DNA from: Pseudomonas putida
GTDB taxonomy: Bacteria; Pseudomonadota; Gammaproteobacteria; Pseudomonadales; Pseudomonadaceae
Direction: 5' to 3'
Assembly: GCF_028682635.1 (NCBI RefSeq)
Contig: NZ_JANHLK010000007.1
Span: forward strand, 186,001-250,000
Length of the DNA stretch: 64,000 nt
This document shows, in pieces, positions 13,693 through 26,510 of the stretch (positions within the stretch are counted from its first letter, which is position 1; each line of letters opens with the position of its first letter). The notes under the pieces are model-generated. The model had not been told where the DNA came from, did not search any database, and saw only the letters and a list, made by a program, of their open reading frames with translations. A program made the position numbers and the translations under genes.

Positions 13693-14367
13693 TCAGACTT
13701 CGTCGGGGCTGCGCAGGTTGGTGACTGCGATTCGCTGTTCGCGGCGCTTTTCCTTCTCCGAAGGCATCTCGGCGCGGTAGACGCCTTGATCACCAACGAC
13801 CCAGGAAAGCGGACGACGCTCCTGTCCAATCGACTCCTGCAGCAGCATCAAACCTTGCAGGAAAGCTTCAGGACGGGGCGGGCAGCCAGGCACGTAGACG
13901 TCCACGGGCAGGAACTTGTCCACCCCTTGAACGACGGAGTAGATGTCGTACATGCCACCGGAGTTGGCGCACGAACCCATGGAGATGACCCATTTAGGTT
14001 CGAGCATTTGCTCGTAGAGACGCTGGATGATCGGCGCCATCTTGATGAAGCAGGTACCGGCGATAACCATGAAATCCGCCTGGCGCGGCGATGCCCGGAT
14101 AACCTCGGCGCCAAAGCGCGCGATGTCGTGGGGCGCCGTGAAGGCGGTAGTCATTTCCACGTAGCAGCACGAAAGACCGAAGTTGTACGGCCACAGGGAG
14201 TTCTTGCGCCCCCAGTTGATCGTGCCGTTAAGCACGTCTTCGAGCTTGCCCATGAAGATGTTTTTGTGGACTTGATCTTCTAACGGATCGGAAACGGTTT
14301 CCCGCTGGCCAATCGGATACTGCTCGTTAGGAGCATCGGGGTCGATCCTGGTGAGATTGTATTGCAT
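13693..14367 (-). CDS. nuoB: NADH-quinone oxidoreductase subunit B (cluster N2)
   Basis: Carries 4Fe-4S cluster N2, which reduces quinone. 224 residues from the ATG at 14367, which has GAGG eight bases upstream; a TTG two codons earlier is less likely. All four ligands, including the unusual adjacent pair, are present: C67, C68, C133 (GSCANSGG) and C162 (VPGCPPRPE). The protein ends in a charged tail ([12 protein letters not shown]). It begins 10 nt after nuoA and belongs to the same transcript. Confidence 0.97.
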   Translation of the reverse strand: MQYNLTRIDPDAPNEQYPIGQRETVSDPLEDQVHKNIFMGKLEDVLNGTINWGRKNSLWPYNFGLSCCYVEMTTAFTAPHDIARFGAEVIRASPRQADFMVIAGTCFIKMAPIIQRLYEQMLEPKWVISMGSCANSGGMYDIYSVVQGVDKFLPVDVYVPGCPPRPEAFLQGLMLLQESIGQERRPLSWVVGDQGVYRAEMPSEKEKRREQRIAVTNLRSPDEV

Positions 14368-14377
14368 TGCCAAAGCC

Positions 14378-14791
14378 TCATTGTTTCAGCTTCGCTTGCC
14401 GCTTGCGCCGAGCTTCCGGAGCCCAGTCAAGGGCACCCACTCGGAATAGGTAGACAAGACCTGCCAACAGAATTGCTATGAAAACGAGAGCTTCGACGAA
14501 TCCGGTCCAGCCGCTTTCGCGGACGGACACAGACCATGCAAAGAGAAAGAGGGCTTCGATATCGAAGATCACGAACAGCATCGCGACCAGATAGAATTTG
14601 GCTGAGAGCCGCAAGCGGGCGCCACCTGTAGGTAGCATGCCGGACTCGAACGGTTCGTTTTTGCTGCGGCCCCAGGCTTTTGACCCGAGTAGGCTGGAGA
14701 CACCGAGCATGAAGGCGCAGAGGCCGCCGACGCCTAGAAGGAAAATGGCAAAGCCCCAGTTGTGGGCCATGAGTCCTGTCGCTTCGGGCAT
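14378..14791 (-). CDS. nuoA: NADH-quinone oxidoreductase subunit A
   Basis: First gene of the nuo operon. Three-helix membrane subunit (ND3 homologue) whose long loop contacts the quinone site. 137 residues from [13 protein letters not shown], chosen because AAGGA stands 8 nt before this ATG; the longer upstream frame has no family resemblance. Conserved loop: [20 protein letters not shown], then the helix [21 protein letters not shown] with the family's acidic residues. A ~370-nt AT-rich region with the probable promoter lies upstream. Confidence 0.96.
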   Translation of the reverse strand: MPEATGLMAHNWGFAIFLLGVGGLCAFMLGVSSLLGSKAWGRSKNEPFESGMLPTGGARLRLSAKFYLVAMLFVIFDIEALFLFAWSVSVRESGWTGFVEALVFIAILLAGLVYLFRVGALDWAPEARRKRQAKLKQ

Positions 14792-15157
14792 GCTGGTAAT
14801 CCTTAACAGAGAGCAAAGGTCTCTGAGCTTGAAAAAGTAACAAAGCAGTGACGATATGTCGCAGCAATCAATCCCGCTGATTTTATGGCTAAACACCCAG
14901 CAAGTAAAATTCCTATAGCGAAATTATTTATAGGAATAAGGACATAGCGCGCGGTAAAAGCGCCGTAGCCCTTGCGTTGCGGGCATTAGCCGGCATTTCG
15001 GGAATTATGTTTTGTAAGGAATGTAACGAACATAGTTTTCGCTAAATGATAATCAATATTGTTTGTGCCGGTTTTTAAACTGTTTAGTGGGTTTAGGGTG
15101 GGGAAGTTGTCTTATTTGCGCATTACAGGGTTTTGTTGTGTATGGGGAATTGCGGGC
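14792..15157. promoter_or_regulatory. AT-rich nuo upstream region
   Basis: Non-coding stretch between nuoA and the aceA terminator, clearly richer in A+T than the genes around it. It should hold the nuo promoter(s), read on the minus strand. AT-rich candidates for a -10 element lie near 14920-14935 (CTATAAAT on the minus strand), but I could not pair one with a convincing -35. A Fur-box-like site is listed separately. No open frame here resembles a protein. Confidence 0.55.
15042..15060. promoter_or_regulatory. Fur-box-like sequence
   Basis: The 19 bases contain AATGATAATCA, an exact match to the central 11 positions of the classical Fur consensus; overall I count 14 of 19. It lies about 250 bp upstream of nuoA. 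The match is seen directly. Function is inference, because AT-rich regions produce such matches by chance. Confidence 0.3.
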
Positions 15158-15187
15158 AAAAAAACGCCCCGAACCAGTCGGGGCGTC
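15158..15187 (-). terminator. Rho-independent terminator of aceA
   Basis: 8-bp GC-rich stem (15164-15171 with 15179-15186; ACGCCCCG / CGGGGCGT), loop of 7, followed on the minus strand by a run of T (complement of 15158-15164). It lies 67 nt after the aceA stop codon and separates aceA from nuoA transcription. Confidence 0.88.
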
Positions 15188-15253
15188 AGGTGTGCAGCGC
15201 TGCGGTTAGCTTTCTATAAGGCCCGCGGCGGCTGATGTCTCAAGTGAAGCAGA

Positions 15254-16579
15254 TCAGTGGAACTGTTCTTCTTCGGTCGAACCGGTCAGCGCGGTTACCG
15301 AAGACGAGCCACCCTGGATCACGGTGGTCATGTCGTCGAAGTAGCCGGTGCCCACTTCCTGCTGGTGAGCCACGAAGGTGTAACCCTTGGCAGCATCAGC
15401 GAACTCTTGCTCTTGCAGCTTCACGTAGGCAGTCATGTCGTTGCGGGCGTAGTCGTGCGCCAGGTTGAACATGCTGTGCCACATGTTGTGAATGCCGGCC
15501 AGGGTGATGAACTGGTGCTTGTAGCCCATGGCGGACAGTTCGCGCTGGAACTTGGCGATGGTCGCGTCGTCCAGGTTTTTCTTCCAGTTGAAGGAAGGCG
15601 AGCAGTTGTACGACAGCAGTTGGTCCGGGTATTCCTTCTTGATCGCTTCAGCGAAGCGACGGGCCTCGTCCAGGTCCGGCTTGGCAGTTTCGCACCAGAT
15701 CAGGTCGGCGTACGGAGCGTAGGCCAGGCCGCGGGCGATGGCTTGATCCAGGCCGGCGCGCACCTTGTAGAAACCTTCCTGGGTACGTTCGCCAGTCACG
15801 AATGGCTGGTCGTACGGGTCGCAGTCGGAGGTCAGCAGGTCAGCGGCGTTGGCGTCGGTACGGGCCAGGATGATGGTCGGGGTACCGGCAACGTCGGCTG
15901 CCAGACGGGCAGCGGTCAGCTTCTGTACGGCTTCCTGGGTAGGAACCAGTACCTTGCCGCCCATGTGGCCGCATTTCTTCACGGAAGCCAGTTGGTCTTC
16001 GAAGTGAACGCCGGCGGCGCCTGCTTCGATCATGCTCTTCATCAGCTCGTAGGCGTTCAGTACGCCGCCGAAACCGGCTTCGGCGTCAGCCACGATTGGC
16101 GCGAAGTAGTCGATGTAGCCAGCGTCGCCCGGGTTCTTGCCGGCTTTCCACTGGATCTGGTCGGCGCGACGGAACGAGTTGTTGATGCGCTTGACCACGG
16201 TCGGTACCGAGTCAACCGGGTACAGCGACTGGTCCGGGTACATCGATTCGGCGGAGTTGTTGTCCGCAGCCACTTGCCAGCCCGACAGGTAGATTGCCTG
16301 GATACCGGCTTTGACTTGTTGTACAGCCTGGCCGCCGGTCAGGGCGCCCATGCAGTTGACGAAATCTTTCTCAGGACGGAAGGCTGGCTTGGCACCCTGG
16401 GTAACCAGGTTCCACAGCTTCTCGGCGCCCATTTTTGCAAAGGTGTGCTCAGGTTGAACCGAGCCACGCAGGCGGACGACGTCAGCAGCGGAGTAAGTGC
16501 GTGTCACGCCTTTCCAGCGCGGGTTCTCAGCCCAGTCTTTTTCGAGGGCTGCAATTTGCTGTTCGCGTGTCAGTGCCAT
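15254..16579 (-). CDS. aceA: isocitrate lyase
   Basis: First enzyme of the glyoxylate shunt: cleaves isocitrate to glyoxylate and succinate, allowing growth on acetate and fatty acids. 441 residues, the short E. coli-like class (434). The catalytic signature KKCGH is at residues 201-205, with the nucleophilic C203. Conserved substrate-site blocks such as [13 protein letters not shown] and YNCSPSFNW are also present. Monocistronic: terminator downstream and a 476-bp non-coding region upstream containing a near-consensus promoter and a perfect inverted repeat (listed separately). Shares substrate with the two isocitrate dehydrogenases encoded at 23790-27767. Confidence 0.98.
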   Translation of the reverse strand: MALTREQQIAALEKDWAENPRWKGVTRTYSAADVVRLRGSVQPEHTFAKMGAEKLWNLVTQGAKPAFRPEKDFVNCMGALTGGQAVQQVKAGIQAIYLSGWQVAADNNSAESMYPDQSLYPVDSVPTVVKRINNSFRRADQIQWKAGKNPGDAGYIDYFAPIVADAEAGFGGVLNAYELMKSMIEAGAAGVHFEDQLASVKKCGHMGGKVLVPTQEAVQKLTAARLAADVAGTPTIILARTDANAADLLTSDCDPYDQPFVTGERTQEGFYKVRAGLDQAIARGLAYAPYADLIWCETAKPDLDEARRFAEAIKKEYPDQLLSYNCSPSFNWKKNLDDATIAKFQRELSAMGYKHQFITLAGIHNMWHSMFNLAHDYARNDMTAYVKLQEQEFADAAKGYTFVAHQQEVGTGYFDDMTTVIQGGSSSVTALTGSTEEEQFH

Positions 16580-16954
16580 GGGAGATAAACCTCGTCGCGT
16601 CTTTATGAAAAGTTGTTCTGCGGTGGAAAATTCCTGCGCTCGCTGACCAGAAGCTTAGGTGGTCAAGTCGGGTTCGGCGGGGATGGCGACGGGATGAACG
16701 ATGGGCTCGAGGGGAAGTGAGCAGGTAAGGGCGAACTGTCGGGCGCATTCGGGCGTCGTGGGCCTTGGTGCGAACTTCAGTGTGATGCCGGGTTTACCTA
16801 AATACGCTTCCGTCCCTCGGGACAACTTCGTTCCAGTCGGCAACCTCGTCAAACACACCTTGTGGGCGGTACAGACACGAAGCGGTTCGCGGGGTAGATG
16901 CGAACATCGCCTCGAAGGCCCTTGCCAGGGCCCCTGATTAGCGGGAGCGAGGCC

Positions 16955-16983
16955 ATCATGCCTTTGCTTTTTTGCCTCGTCAA
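16955..16983 (-). promoter_or_regulatory. candidate sigma-70 promoter of aceA
   Basis: Read on the minus strand: -35 TTGACG (16978-16983), 17-bp spacer, -10 CATGAT (16955-16960). Both hexamers are close to consensus with ideal spacing. Transcription would start near 16948, giving a leader of about 370 nt before the aceA ATG. Confidence 0.6.
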
Positions 16984-16989
16984 ACGTTT

Positions 16990-17015
16990 TGTAGTGCTTT
17001 CTTTCAGGCACTACA
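16990..17015. promoter_or_regulatory. operator-like perfect inverted repeat upstream of the aceA promoter
   Basis: TGTAGTGC, 10 nt, GCACTACA: an 8-bp perfect dyad ending 7 bp before the -35 element of the candidate aceA promoter. From memory, the RpiR-family carbon regulator RccR of pseudomonads recognises TGTAGT...ACTACA half-sites at aceA and related genes; I could not verify the spacer. The dyad is seen, the regulator is inference. It has no T-tract, so it is not a good terminator for the gene ending at 17056. Confidence 0.55.
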
Positions 17016-17055
17016 TCTTTGGTCTAATACGACTCCTCAGTCAGTTTTCGGGGCT

Positions 17056-17817
17056 TTAGTCCAAAGTATCAACTTTCACCCGCAAGGTCATGTCGTTGCG
17101 GCTCTGGGTCGAGTAGCTGCGGCTCCCGCCCTGTTTGTCGGCCTGGGTCTGACCGTTGACCCCGGCCAGCAGGATCCACTCGCCCAGGCGGCCGGTGACG
17201 GTTGTGTCGGTGCTTTGCACGTTCACTACATCGGGACGTTCCTGGCTCATTCGGTCACGGTTTGTGCTGATCGACAGGTGAACGATCTCGCCAGTGACGT
17301 TGGCGGTGACGTAGAAGCCCTGGGTGACGTTGCGGTATTCGGTCTGGCTGCGCAGGTCGCCGTAGGAGTCGGTCTGGCTGCTCGTCAGCGGTACGCTTTG
17401 GCCTACCTGGATCAAAGCTGGCATGCCGTCGGTGGCCTGGACCTGCTGGATGCCACCGTCCCGGCTGTCGGTGCTGTGGCTGATGATGCGGGTCTGGCCC
17501 GGTTTGGCGCCGTTGACCGAATAACCCTGATTGCCTTGGGAGTTGTTTTCGTTGGTGTCGACGGTAATCAACAGGCGTTTGGGCGCGGTGTCGAGTTGAC
17601 CGATCAAGGCCTTAAGTTCGTCGATCTTGCGCTGATCGGCATTGACGATCAGCTGATTGCCGTAGGCGCTGACCTGGCCGTCCTTGCCGATGAAATCCTG
17701 CGCCACCGGCAACATGTCGGCGCTGGTGTGGTAGTTCAGCGGCACGATTTCGGTGGCGGCCATGAGCGGTAAACTGCAGGTCACCAGCAGTGTGGTGAGC
17801 AGGGTGCGTAGGGACAT
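17056..17817 (-). CDS. secretin-like periplasmic protein (orphan)
   Basis: 253 residues from MSLRTLLTTLL, chosen because GGAG precedes this ATG and the N-terminus is a typical signal peptide (cleavage after LMAA). The next ~80 residues (EIVPLNYHTSADMLPVAQDF ... RKIDELKALIGQLDTAPKRL) have the look of the N0/N1-type short domains of secretins. The remainder resembles part of a type II/III secretin domain (QVGQSVPLT, TGRLGEWILLAGV, MTLRVKVDTLD), but is far too short to form a normal outer-membrane gate. No secretion genes are nearby. A longer frame upstream runs into a REP element and is not believed. Function unknown; exported location likely. Confidence 0.75.
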   Translation of the reverse strand: MSLRTLLTTLLVTCSLPLMAATEIVPLNYHTSADMLPVAQDFIGKDGQVSAYGNQLIVNADQRKIDELKALIGQLDTAPKRLLITVDTNENNSQGNQGYSVNGAKPGQTRIISHSTDSRDGGIQQVQATDGMPALIQVGQSVPLTSSQTDSYGDLRSQTEYRNVTQGFYVTANVTGEIVHLSISTNRDRMSQERPDVVNVQSTDTTVTGRLGEWILLAGVNGQTQADKQGGSRSYSTQSRNDMTLRVKVDTLD

Positions 17818-17876
17818 ATCCGTTATCTCCGCCAGCTTCAAAATGTTGATATTGCCAGTTTGTCGGCCTGGAATGT

Positions 17877-17978
17877 CTGTAGGAGCGAGCTTGCTCGCGA
17901 AAAACTTGATCGCGACACGTTGCTTCAGGCAGCACGCGTCATCGTTCACCTACATCGCGAGCAAGCTCGCTCCTACAG
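17877..17978. repeat. REP pair (REPIN), GGAGCGAGC class
   Basis: TGTAGGAGCGAGCTTGCTCG starts one copy and its inverted partner ends at 17978. Each unit folds as a hairpin (GCGAGC TT GCTCGC) and the two units pair with each other. It lies just upstream of the secretin-like gene. Confidence 0.9.
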
Positions 17979-18033
17979 GTTTGGGTGATAGCAGTGTGTC
18001 GGCCTGGGAGGGGGCAAGTTTAATGCTAGACAA

Positions 18034-18071
18034 CAAAACGCCCCGGCATCGCGTGATGGCGGGGCGTTTTG
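18034..18071. terminator. bidirectional hairpin terminator
   Basis: Stem ACAAAACGCCCC / GGGGCGTTTTGT with an inner CATC/GATG helix, and a T-run on either strand. It is positioned to end the roxA-acetyltransferase transcript (minus strand). Confidence 0.85.
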
Positions 18072-18090
18072 TGGTGTGCCTACTGGCCTC

Positions 18091-18156
18091 TTCGCGAGCA
18101 AGCCCGCTTCCACAGGGGAATGCATTCCAATTGTGGCAGCGGGCTTGCTCGCGAAG
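18091..18156. repeat. REP pair, GGAGCGGGC class, inverted order
   Basis: Two REP units facing each other (TTCGCGAGCAAGCCCGC and GCGGGCTTGCTCGCGAA) only about 30 nt apart, directly after the acetyltransferase stop codon. The arms carry small differences (CTTCCACAG versus TGGCAGC). Confidence 0.85.
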
Positions 18157-18170
18157 GCCGCGACTCGGTA

Positions 18171-18596
18171 TCAGGCCGAATGGCGAACCATGTCCACATG
18201 CGGAATCCCTGCTTCCAGGAACTCCTCGCTGACCATGTGAAAGCCCAGGCGCTCATAGAACGCCGTGGCTTGCACCTGGGCGCTGAGCATCTGCTGCTTC
18301 AGCCCGCGCTCTTCGGCTTCGCCGATCACCGCGTGCATCAGTGCATCGCCGACTTTCAGACCGCGCCAGTCCTTGAGGACCGACACCCGGCCGACGTGAC
18401 CGTCGGGCAGCAGGCGGGCGGTGCCCACGGGAAAGTCGCCTTCGAGGGCGAGGAAATGCACGGCCGTCACATCATCGGCATCCCATTCCAGCTCGGGCGG
18501 AACGGATTGCTCGGCGACGAACACCGCTTCACGAATGCGCCGGATCTCGGCGTTGTCTTTCTGCCAGTCTGCGACACGTACGTGAATCTTATTCAT
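18171..18596 (-). CDS. GNAT-family N-acetyltransferase
   Basis: 141 residues from MNKIHVRVADWQ. GCN5-related acetyltransferase fold: IRRIREAVFVAEQSVP at the start, ARLLPDGHVGRVSVLKDWRGLKVGDALM for beta-4 and the acetyl-CoA loop, and FYERLGFHMVSEEFLEAGIPH at the end, close to the ElaA/YjdJ-like group. The substrate cannot be read from sequence. The start lies 8 nt inside the end of roxA, so it is translationally coupled to that gene. A longer upstream frame overlaps roxA and is not used. Confidence 0.88.
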   Translation of the reverse strand: MNKIHVRVADWQKDNAEIRRIREAVFVAEQSVPPELEWDADDVTAVHFLALEGDFPVGTARLLPDGHVGRVSVLKDWRGLKVGDALMHAVIGEAEERGLKQQMLSAQVQATAFYERLGFHMVSEEFLEAGIPHVDMVRHSA

Positions 18597-19758
18597 CGGC
18601 AAACCCCAGGCTTCCTTGCTTGACCAGTTCGCACAGCAGGCCGCGGCCGTCTTCGTCGGCCAGCCAGTCACCCAGGTTGTCGACGTGCAAGGCGTCGGCC
18701 GCGCAGATCATCTTCAACAACTCGCGCAGTTTGCCCGGCAGGTAACGGCTCTGGCCGCTGGCGAACAGCAGCAGGTCGTCATCGACTTCCGACCAGGCCA
18801 AGCGTGCGCTTGGATTGCGGATCAGCACCGCGCCTTGTTCCAGCGCGCCGAGGACGTCGTCTTCTTCGAGATCTTCCGGGCCGACCACCAGTTCCGGGTA
18901 ACGCGGCTCGGTCATGAACTGGCCGAACCAGGTCAGCAGCAGGCGCTCGTCGCTCATGTGCTCGGCCAGCAGGCCTTTGAGGCGATCGAGGGCGTCGTGC
19001 TGGATCTGATGCGGATCCGCCACCGGCTGGGCGTCGGCGTCGGTGTAGCGCTCTTCGTCCGGCAGGAACTGGCTGAGGAAGTCGGTGAAGTGGGTCAGCA
19101 CTTCAGCGGCGCTCGGTGCACGGAAACCGACCGAGTAGGTCAGGCAGTCATCGACGGCAACGCCGCAATGGGCCAGGCGCGGCGGCAGGTAGAGCATGTC
19201 GCCCGGTTCCAGGACCCACTCATCGGTGGCTTCGAATTCGGCGAGGATGCGCAGGTCCGCGTGTTGCAGCAGCGGGCTTTCGGAGTCGCACATCTGGCCG
19301 ATTTTCCAGTTGCGCTTGCCATGGCCTTGCAGCAGGAACACGTCGTAGTTGTCGAAATGCGGGCCAACGCTGCCACCGGGGGCGGCGAAGCTGATCATCA
19401 CGTCGTCGATGCGCCAGCTCGGCAGGAAGCGGAAGTTTTCCAGCAGTTCGCTGACTTCCGGCACGAACTGGTCCACGGCCTGCACCAGCAGGGTCCACTC
19501 GCGTTCCGGCAGTTTGCTGAATTCGTCTTCGGCGAACGGGCCGCGACGCAATTCCCAAGGGCGCTCGCCGTTCTCGATCACCAGACGCGATTCGACTTCT
19601 TCTTCCAGCGCCAGGCCGGCTAGTTCGTCGGCGTCGATCGGGCTTTCGAAATCGGGAATCGCCTGACGGATCAGCAACGGTTTTTTCTGCCAGTAGTCGC
19701 GCAGGAATTCGCGTGCCGTGATGCCGCCCAGAAGTTGAAGAGGAATGTCAGGATTCAT
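18589..19758 (-). CDS. roxA: ribosomal oxygenase, 50S L16 arginine hydroxylase (JmjC-type cupin)
   Basis: 2-oxoglutarate/Fe(II) dioxygenase of the YcfD/RoxA family, which hydroxylates an arginine of ribosomal protein L16. 389 residues (E. coli 373). The iron triad fits: H134 and D136 in VGPHFDNYDVFLLQGHGKR, and H197 in LPPRLAHCGV. The C-terminal third (about 205-389) is the usual dimerisation and winged-helix part. I use the ATG at 19758; a few codons upstream are open but have no support. It follows the purB terminator and is coupled to the downstream acetyltransferase. Confidence 0.94.
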   Translation of the reverse strand: MNPDIPLQLLGGITAREFLRDYWQKKPLLIRQAIPDFESPIDADELAGLALEEEVESRLVIENGERPWELRRGPFAEDEFSKLPEREWTLLVQAVDQFVPEVSELLENFRFLPSWRIDDVMISFAAPGGSVGPHFDNYDVFLLQGHGKRNWKIGQMCDSESPLLQHADLRILAEFEATDEWVLEPGDMLYLPPRLAHCGVAVDDCLTYSVGFRAPSAAEVLTHFTDFLSQFLPDEERYTDADAQPVADPHQIQHDALDRLKGLLAEHMSDERLLLTWFGQFMTEPRYPELVVGPEDLEEDDVLGALEQGAVLIRNPSARLAWSEVDDDLLLFASGQSRYLPGKLRELLKMICAADALHVDNLGDWLADEDGRGLLCELVKQGSLGFADE

Positions 19759-19796
19759 GTGTAACCTATTGAAAAAAAGCACTTTTCATACGGGAA

Positions 19797-19822
19797 TAAA
19801 AACGCCCGGCGCGGCCGGGCGT
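19797..19822 (-). terminator. Rho-independent terminator of purB
   Basis: 8-bp stem ACGCCCGG / CCGGGCGT (19802-19809 with 19815-19822) followed on the minus strand by five T. It lies between the purB stop and the roxA start. Confidence 0.85.
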
Positions 19823-19844
19823 CTTAAACGGGTCTAGCGGTCGA

Positions 19845-21302
<1,458 letters not shown>

Positions 21303-21339
21303 TTACGCGTATTGCTGAGTTCAGTGCTGTCGATGCGGG

Positions 21340-21963
21340 TTATTCGTTACGCATCAATGGGTAAAGCTCTTTGAGCAATTTGCGGCGGCTGATCACCAGT
21401 TGCCAGCGATGACCGCCCAATTGCCGCCACAGCCGTGCCGAACGGATGCCGGCCAGCAGCAGGGCACGAATTTTCGAGGCGTTGCTCGGTTGCTGCAGGT
21501 TGCGCATGTCGCCGTGCACCTGGATGCGTTGGCGCAGGGTGCTCAGGGTGTCCTGATACAGCGCGCCGCAGGCGGCGATCACGTTTTCGTGGGCCGGGCC
21601 GAAGTGCTCGACCTGGGACTGGATCTGCGGCAGGCGTTTGCCGATCACGTCCAGCATGTCGCTGCGCTTGGCCAATTGACGTTCCAGGCCAAGCATCGCC
21701 AGGGCATAACGCAGCGGCTCACGCTGCAGGGCGCTCGGATCGCGTTCGAGGGCGCCGATCAATGCGCGATAGCCTTCGCGCAGGTTGATGTCGTCGCCGC
21801 CGTAGACTTCCAGGGTGTCCTTGGGGTCGCGGATCAGCAGGCTGCCGAGCATGCAGGTCAGGCCAGCCTCGTTGGTCTGGCCGGTCTTGGCGATCTTGTC
21901 GACCAGCACGGCAGCCAGGAATACACCGCCGAGGGCCGTCAGTTGCTCCTGAGTGGGGGTCAT
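21340..21963 (-). CDS. hflD: high-frequency lysogenization protein HflD homologue
   Basis: 207 residues (E. coli HflD 213). HflD is a membrane-associated, all-helical protein known in E. coli for binding phage lambda CII; its normal cellular role is unclear. Family identity rests on the sequence [28 protein letters not shown], the helix [21 protein letters not shown], and the conserved order mnmA-hflD-purB. The start overlaps the mnmA stop by 4 nt, so the two are coupled. Confidence 0.92.
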   Translation of the reverse strand: MTPTQEQLTALGGVFLAAVLVDKIAKTGQTNEAGLTCMLGSLLIRDPKDTLEVYGGDDINLREGYRALIGALERDPSALQREPLRYALAMLGLERQLAKRSDMLDVIGKRLPQIQSQVEHFGPAHENVIAACGALYQDTLSTLRQRIQVHGDMRNLQQPSNASKIRALLLAGIRSARLWRQLGGHRWQLVISRRKLLKELYPLMRNE

Positions 21964-23093
21964 TGAGCCTGGCCTTTGCTGGTCCAGGGTTCAGCCACTT
22001 CAATGACGCCGCCGCCGAGGCAGATTTCGCCGTCGTAGAACACCACGGACTGGCCCGGGGTGACCGCGCGTTGCGGGTCGTCGAAGGTCGCGCGGTAGCC
22101 GGTGGCGGTCTTCTCCAGTGTGCAGGGCTGGTCGCTCTGGCGATAACGAACCTTGGCGGTCAGCTGGCGCGGCTGGCTCAGGTCGATCGGGTTGACCCAA
22201 TAGATATCCGAGGCGAGCAGGGCGCGGGAGAACAGCCACGGGTGATCGTTACCCTGGCCGACGATCAGCTCGTTGTGCGCAAGATCCTTGATCAGCACGT
22301 ACCACGGCTCGTCACTGGCGTCTTTCAGGCCGCCGATGCCCAGGCCCTGGCGTTGGCCGATGGTGTGGTACATCAGGCCATGGTGGCGGCCGATGATTTC
22401 GCCTTCGGTGGTCTTGATCTCGCCCGGTTGCGCCGGCAGGTATTGCTTGAGGAAGTCGCTGAAGCGGCGTTCACCGATAAAGCAGATGCCGGTGGAATCC
22501 TTTTTCTTCGCGGTCGCCAACTCGTATTTCTCGGCAATCGCCCGCACCTGCGGTTTTTCCAGCTCGCCGACCGGGAACAGGGTCTTGGCGATCTGCTCAC
22601 CACCCACGGCGTGCAGGAAGTAGCTCTGGTCCTTGTTCGGGTCCAGGCCCTTGAGCAACTCGGTGCGGCCGTCGATGTCGCGGCGACGCACGTAGTGGCC
22701 AGTGGCGATCAGGTCGGCGCCGAGCATCATGGCGTAGTCGAGGAACGCCTTGAACTTGATCTCCCGGTTGCACAGGATGTCCGGGTTCGGCGTGCGGCCG
22801 GCCTTGTATTCGGCCAGGAAGTGCTCGAACACGTTGTCCCAGTACTCGGCGGCGAAATTGGCGGTGTGCAGCTTGATGCCAATCTTGTCGCACACGGCCT
22901 GGGCGTCCGCCAGGTCATCCATGGCGGTGCAGTATTCGGTTCCGTCGTCTTCTTCCCAGTTCTTCATGAACAGGCCTTCCACCTCATAGCCCTGCTCGAT
23001 CAGCAGGAGGGCGGATACGGAAGAGTCCACGCCGCCGGACATGCCGACAATGACGCGCTTCTTTTGTGTGTCAGAAGGGGCTGGATCACGCAT
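21960..23093 (-). CDS. mnmA: tRNA-specific 2-thiouridylase
   Basis: Adenylates and thiolates U34 of tRNA Lys/Glu/Gln, taking sulfur from the Tus relay encoded at 44216-45597. 377 residues. The PP-loop ATP site GMSGGVDSS is at residues 18-26. The catalytic cysteine pair is C108 ([12 protein letters not shown]) and C204 ([10 protein letters not shown]). The C-terminal beta-barrel ends [15 protein letters not shown]. It overlaps hflD by 4 nt; the NUDIX gene is 60 nt upstream and probably in the same transcript. Confidence 0.97.
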   Translation of the reverse strand: MRDPAPSDTQKKRVIVGMSGGVDSSVSALLLIEQGYEVEGLFMKNWEEDDGTEYCTAMDDLADAQAVCDKIGIKLHTANFAAEYWDNVFEHFLAEYKAGRTPNPDILCNREIKFKAFLDYAMMLGADLIATGHYVRRRDIDGRTELLKGLDPNKDQSYFLHAVGGEQIAKTLFPVGELEKPQVRAIAEKYELATAKKKDSTGICFIGERRFSDFLKQYLPAQPGEIKTTEGEIIGRHHGLMYHTIGQRQGLGIGGLKDASDEPWYVLIKDLAHNELIVGQGNDHPWLFSRALLASDIYWVNPIDLSQPRQLTAKVRYRQSDQPCTLEKTATGYRATFDDPQRAVTPGQSVVFYDGEICLGGGVIEVAEPWTSKGQAQ

Positions 23094-23152
23094 AGGGATT
23101 CAATGAGTGTCTTGAAAAAGGACGCGATTCTAACAGGCCGAAGCCCGCAAGG

Positions 23153-23599
23153 CTAAAGAGAAGGACGGATCAATTCGAGACCGAAGCGAATACCGGCCCG
23201 ATAGTCGTCGATGCAGCGCATGATCAGCTCGCTGCGCCAGTTGTCGCGCTGCTCGATTAATTCCTCGCGGGTCAACCACTTGGCGCCGACGATGCCGTCG
23301 TCCAGTTGATACTCGGGGTGGTGTTTCAGTGCTTTGGCGATGAAGCAGACCCGTTGGTAGGTGACGCCGTTGCTTGGGGCGGTATAGAGATAAATGCCCA
23401 GTACGCCGGTGGGTTCGACGTCCCAGCCGGTTTCCTCGAGGGTTTCGCGCACGGCGGCTTCGGTCAGGGTTTCGTCCGGGTCCAGGTGGCCGGCGGGCTG
23501 GTTGAGCACCACGCGTCCGTGCTTGAGCTCCTCGACCATCAGGAAGCGGCCGTTGTCTTCGACGATGGTGGCGACGGTGATGTGGGGTTTCCACTCCAT
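23153..23599 (-). CDS. NUDIX phosphohydrolase (NudJ-like)
   Basis: 148 residues. A complete NUDIX box lies at about 37-59: GHLDPDETLTEAAVRETLEE followed by TGW. The rest, with MEWKPHITVATIVEDNGRFL at the start and WLTREELIEQRDNWRSEL late, resembles E. coli NudJ (phosphatase acting on HMP-PP and nucleoside diphosphates/triphosphates), which is likewise encoded next to mnmA. The precise substrate is inference from that similarity. A REP pair lies upstream of it, so its own promoter is probably within 23600-23628 or beyond. Confidence 0.9.
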   Translation of the reverse strand: MEWKPHITVATIVEDNGRFLMVEELKHGRVVLNQPAGHLDPDETLTEAAVRETLEETGWDVEPTGVLGIYLYTAPSNGVTYQRVCFIAKALKHHPEYQLDDGIVGAKWLTREELIEQRDNWRSELIMRCIDDYRAGIRFGLELIRPSL

Positions 23600-23628
23600 A
23601 AAATGCCCTCAATGTTGAAATGCTGCCC

Positions 23629-23720
23629 CTGTAGGAGCTGGCTTGCCAGCGAATGCGGTGGATCAGCCGCCCTCAATGTTGAATGGTAGGCCGCCATCGC
23701 TGGCAAGCCAGCTCCTACAG
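23629..23720. repeat. REP pair (REPIN), GGAGCTGGC class
   Basis: CTGTAGGAGCTGGCTTGCCA and its inverted copy ending at 23720. The unit hairpin is GCTGGC TT GCCAGC. Lies between the idh terminator and the NUDIX gene. Confidence 0.9.
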
Positions 23721-23738
23721 GGGATTGTGTGAATTCTG

Positions 23739-23773
23739 AAAACACAAACCCCGGCACATGGCCGGGGTTTGTG
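23739..23773 (-). terminator. Rho-independent terminator of idh
   Basis: 13-bp perfect stem CACAAACCCCGGC / GCCGGGGTTTGTG (23743-23755 with 23761-23773), loop of 5, followed on the minus strand by four T. Lies 17 nt after the idh stop. Confidence 0.88.
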
Positions 23774-23789
23774 GTGCTTCCTTACAACC

Positions 23790-26510
<2,721 letters not shown>

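Larger units (their letters stand above)
16580..17055. other. long non-coding region upstream of aceA
   Basis: No credible gene. On the minus strand it holds an operator-like palindrome, a sigma-70 type promoter and then an untranslated leader of about 370 nt before aceA. A frame of 118 codons (17011 to 16655, minus) is open, but it begins inside the palindrome upstream of the predicted transcription start and is arginine/proline-rich without family resemblance. Confidence 0.6.
17818..18170. other. intergenic region with two REP pairs and a terminator
   Basis: Between the acetyltransferase stop and the secretin-like gene. Holds an inverted REP pair at each end and a strong hairpin terminator between them, each listed separately. 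No gene seen. Confidence 0.8.

Noticed and set aside
16655..17011. 118-codon frame upstream of aceA on the minus strand
   Set aside because: It starts within the dyad and before the predicted transcription start, has no ribosome site, and is arginine/proline-rich with no family features.
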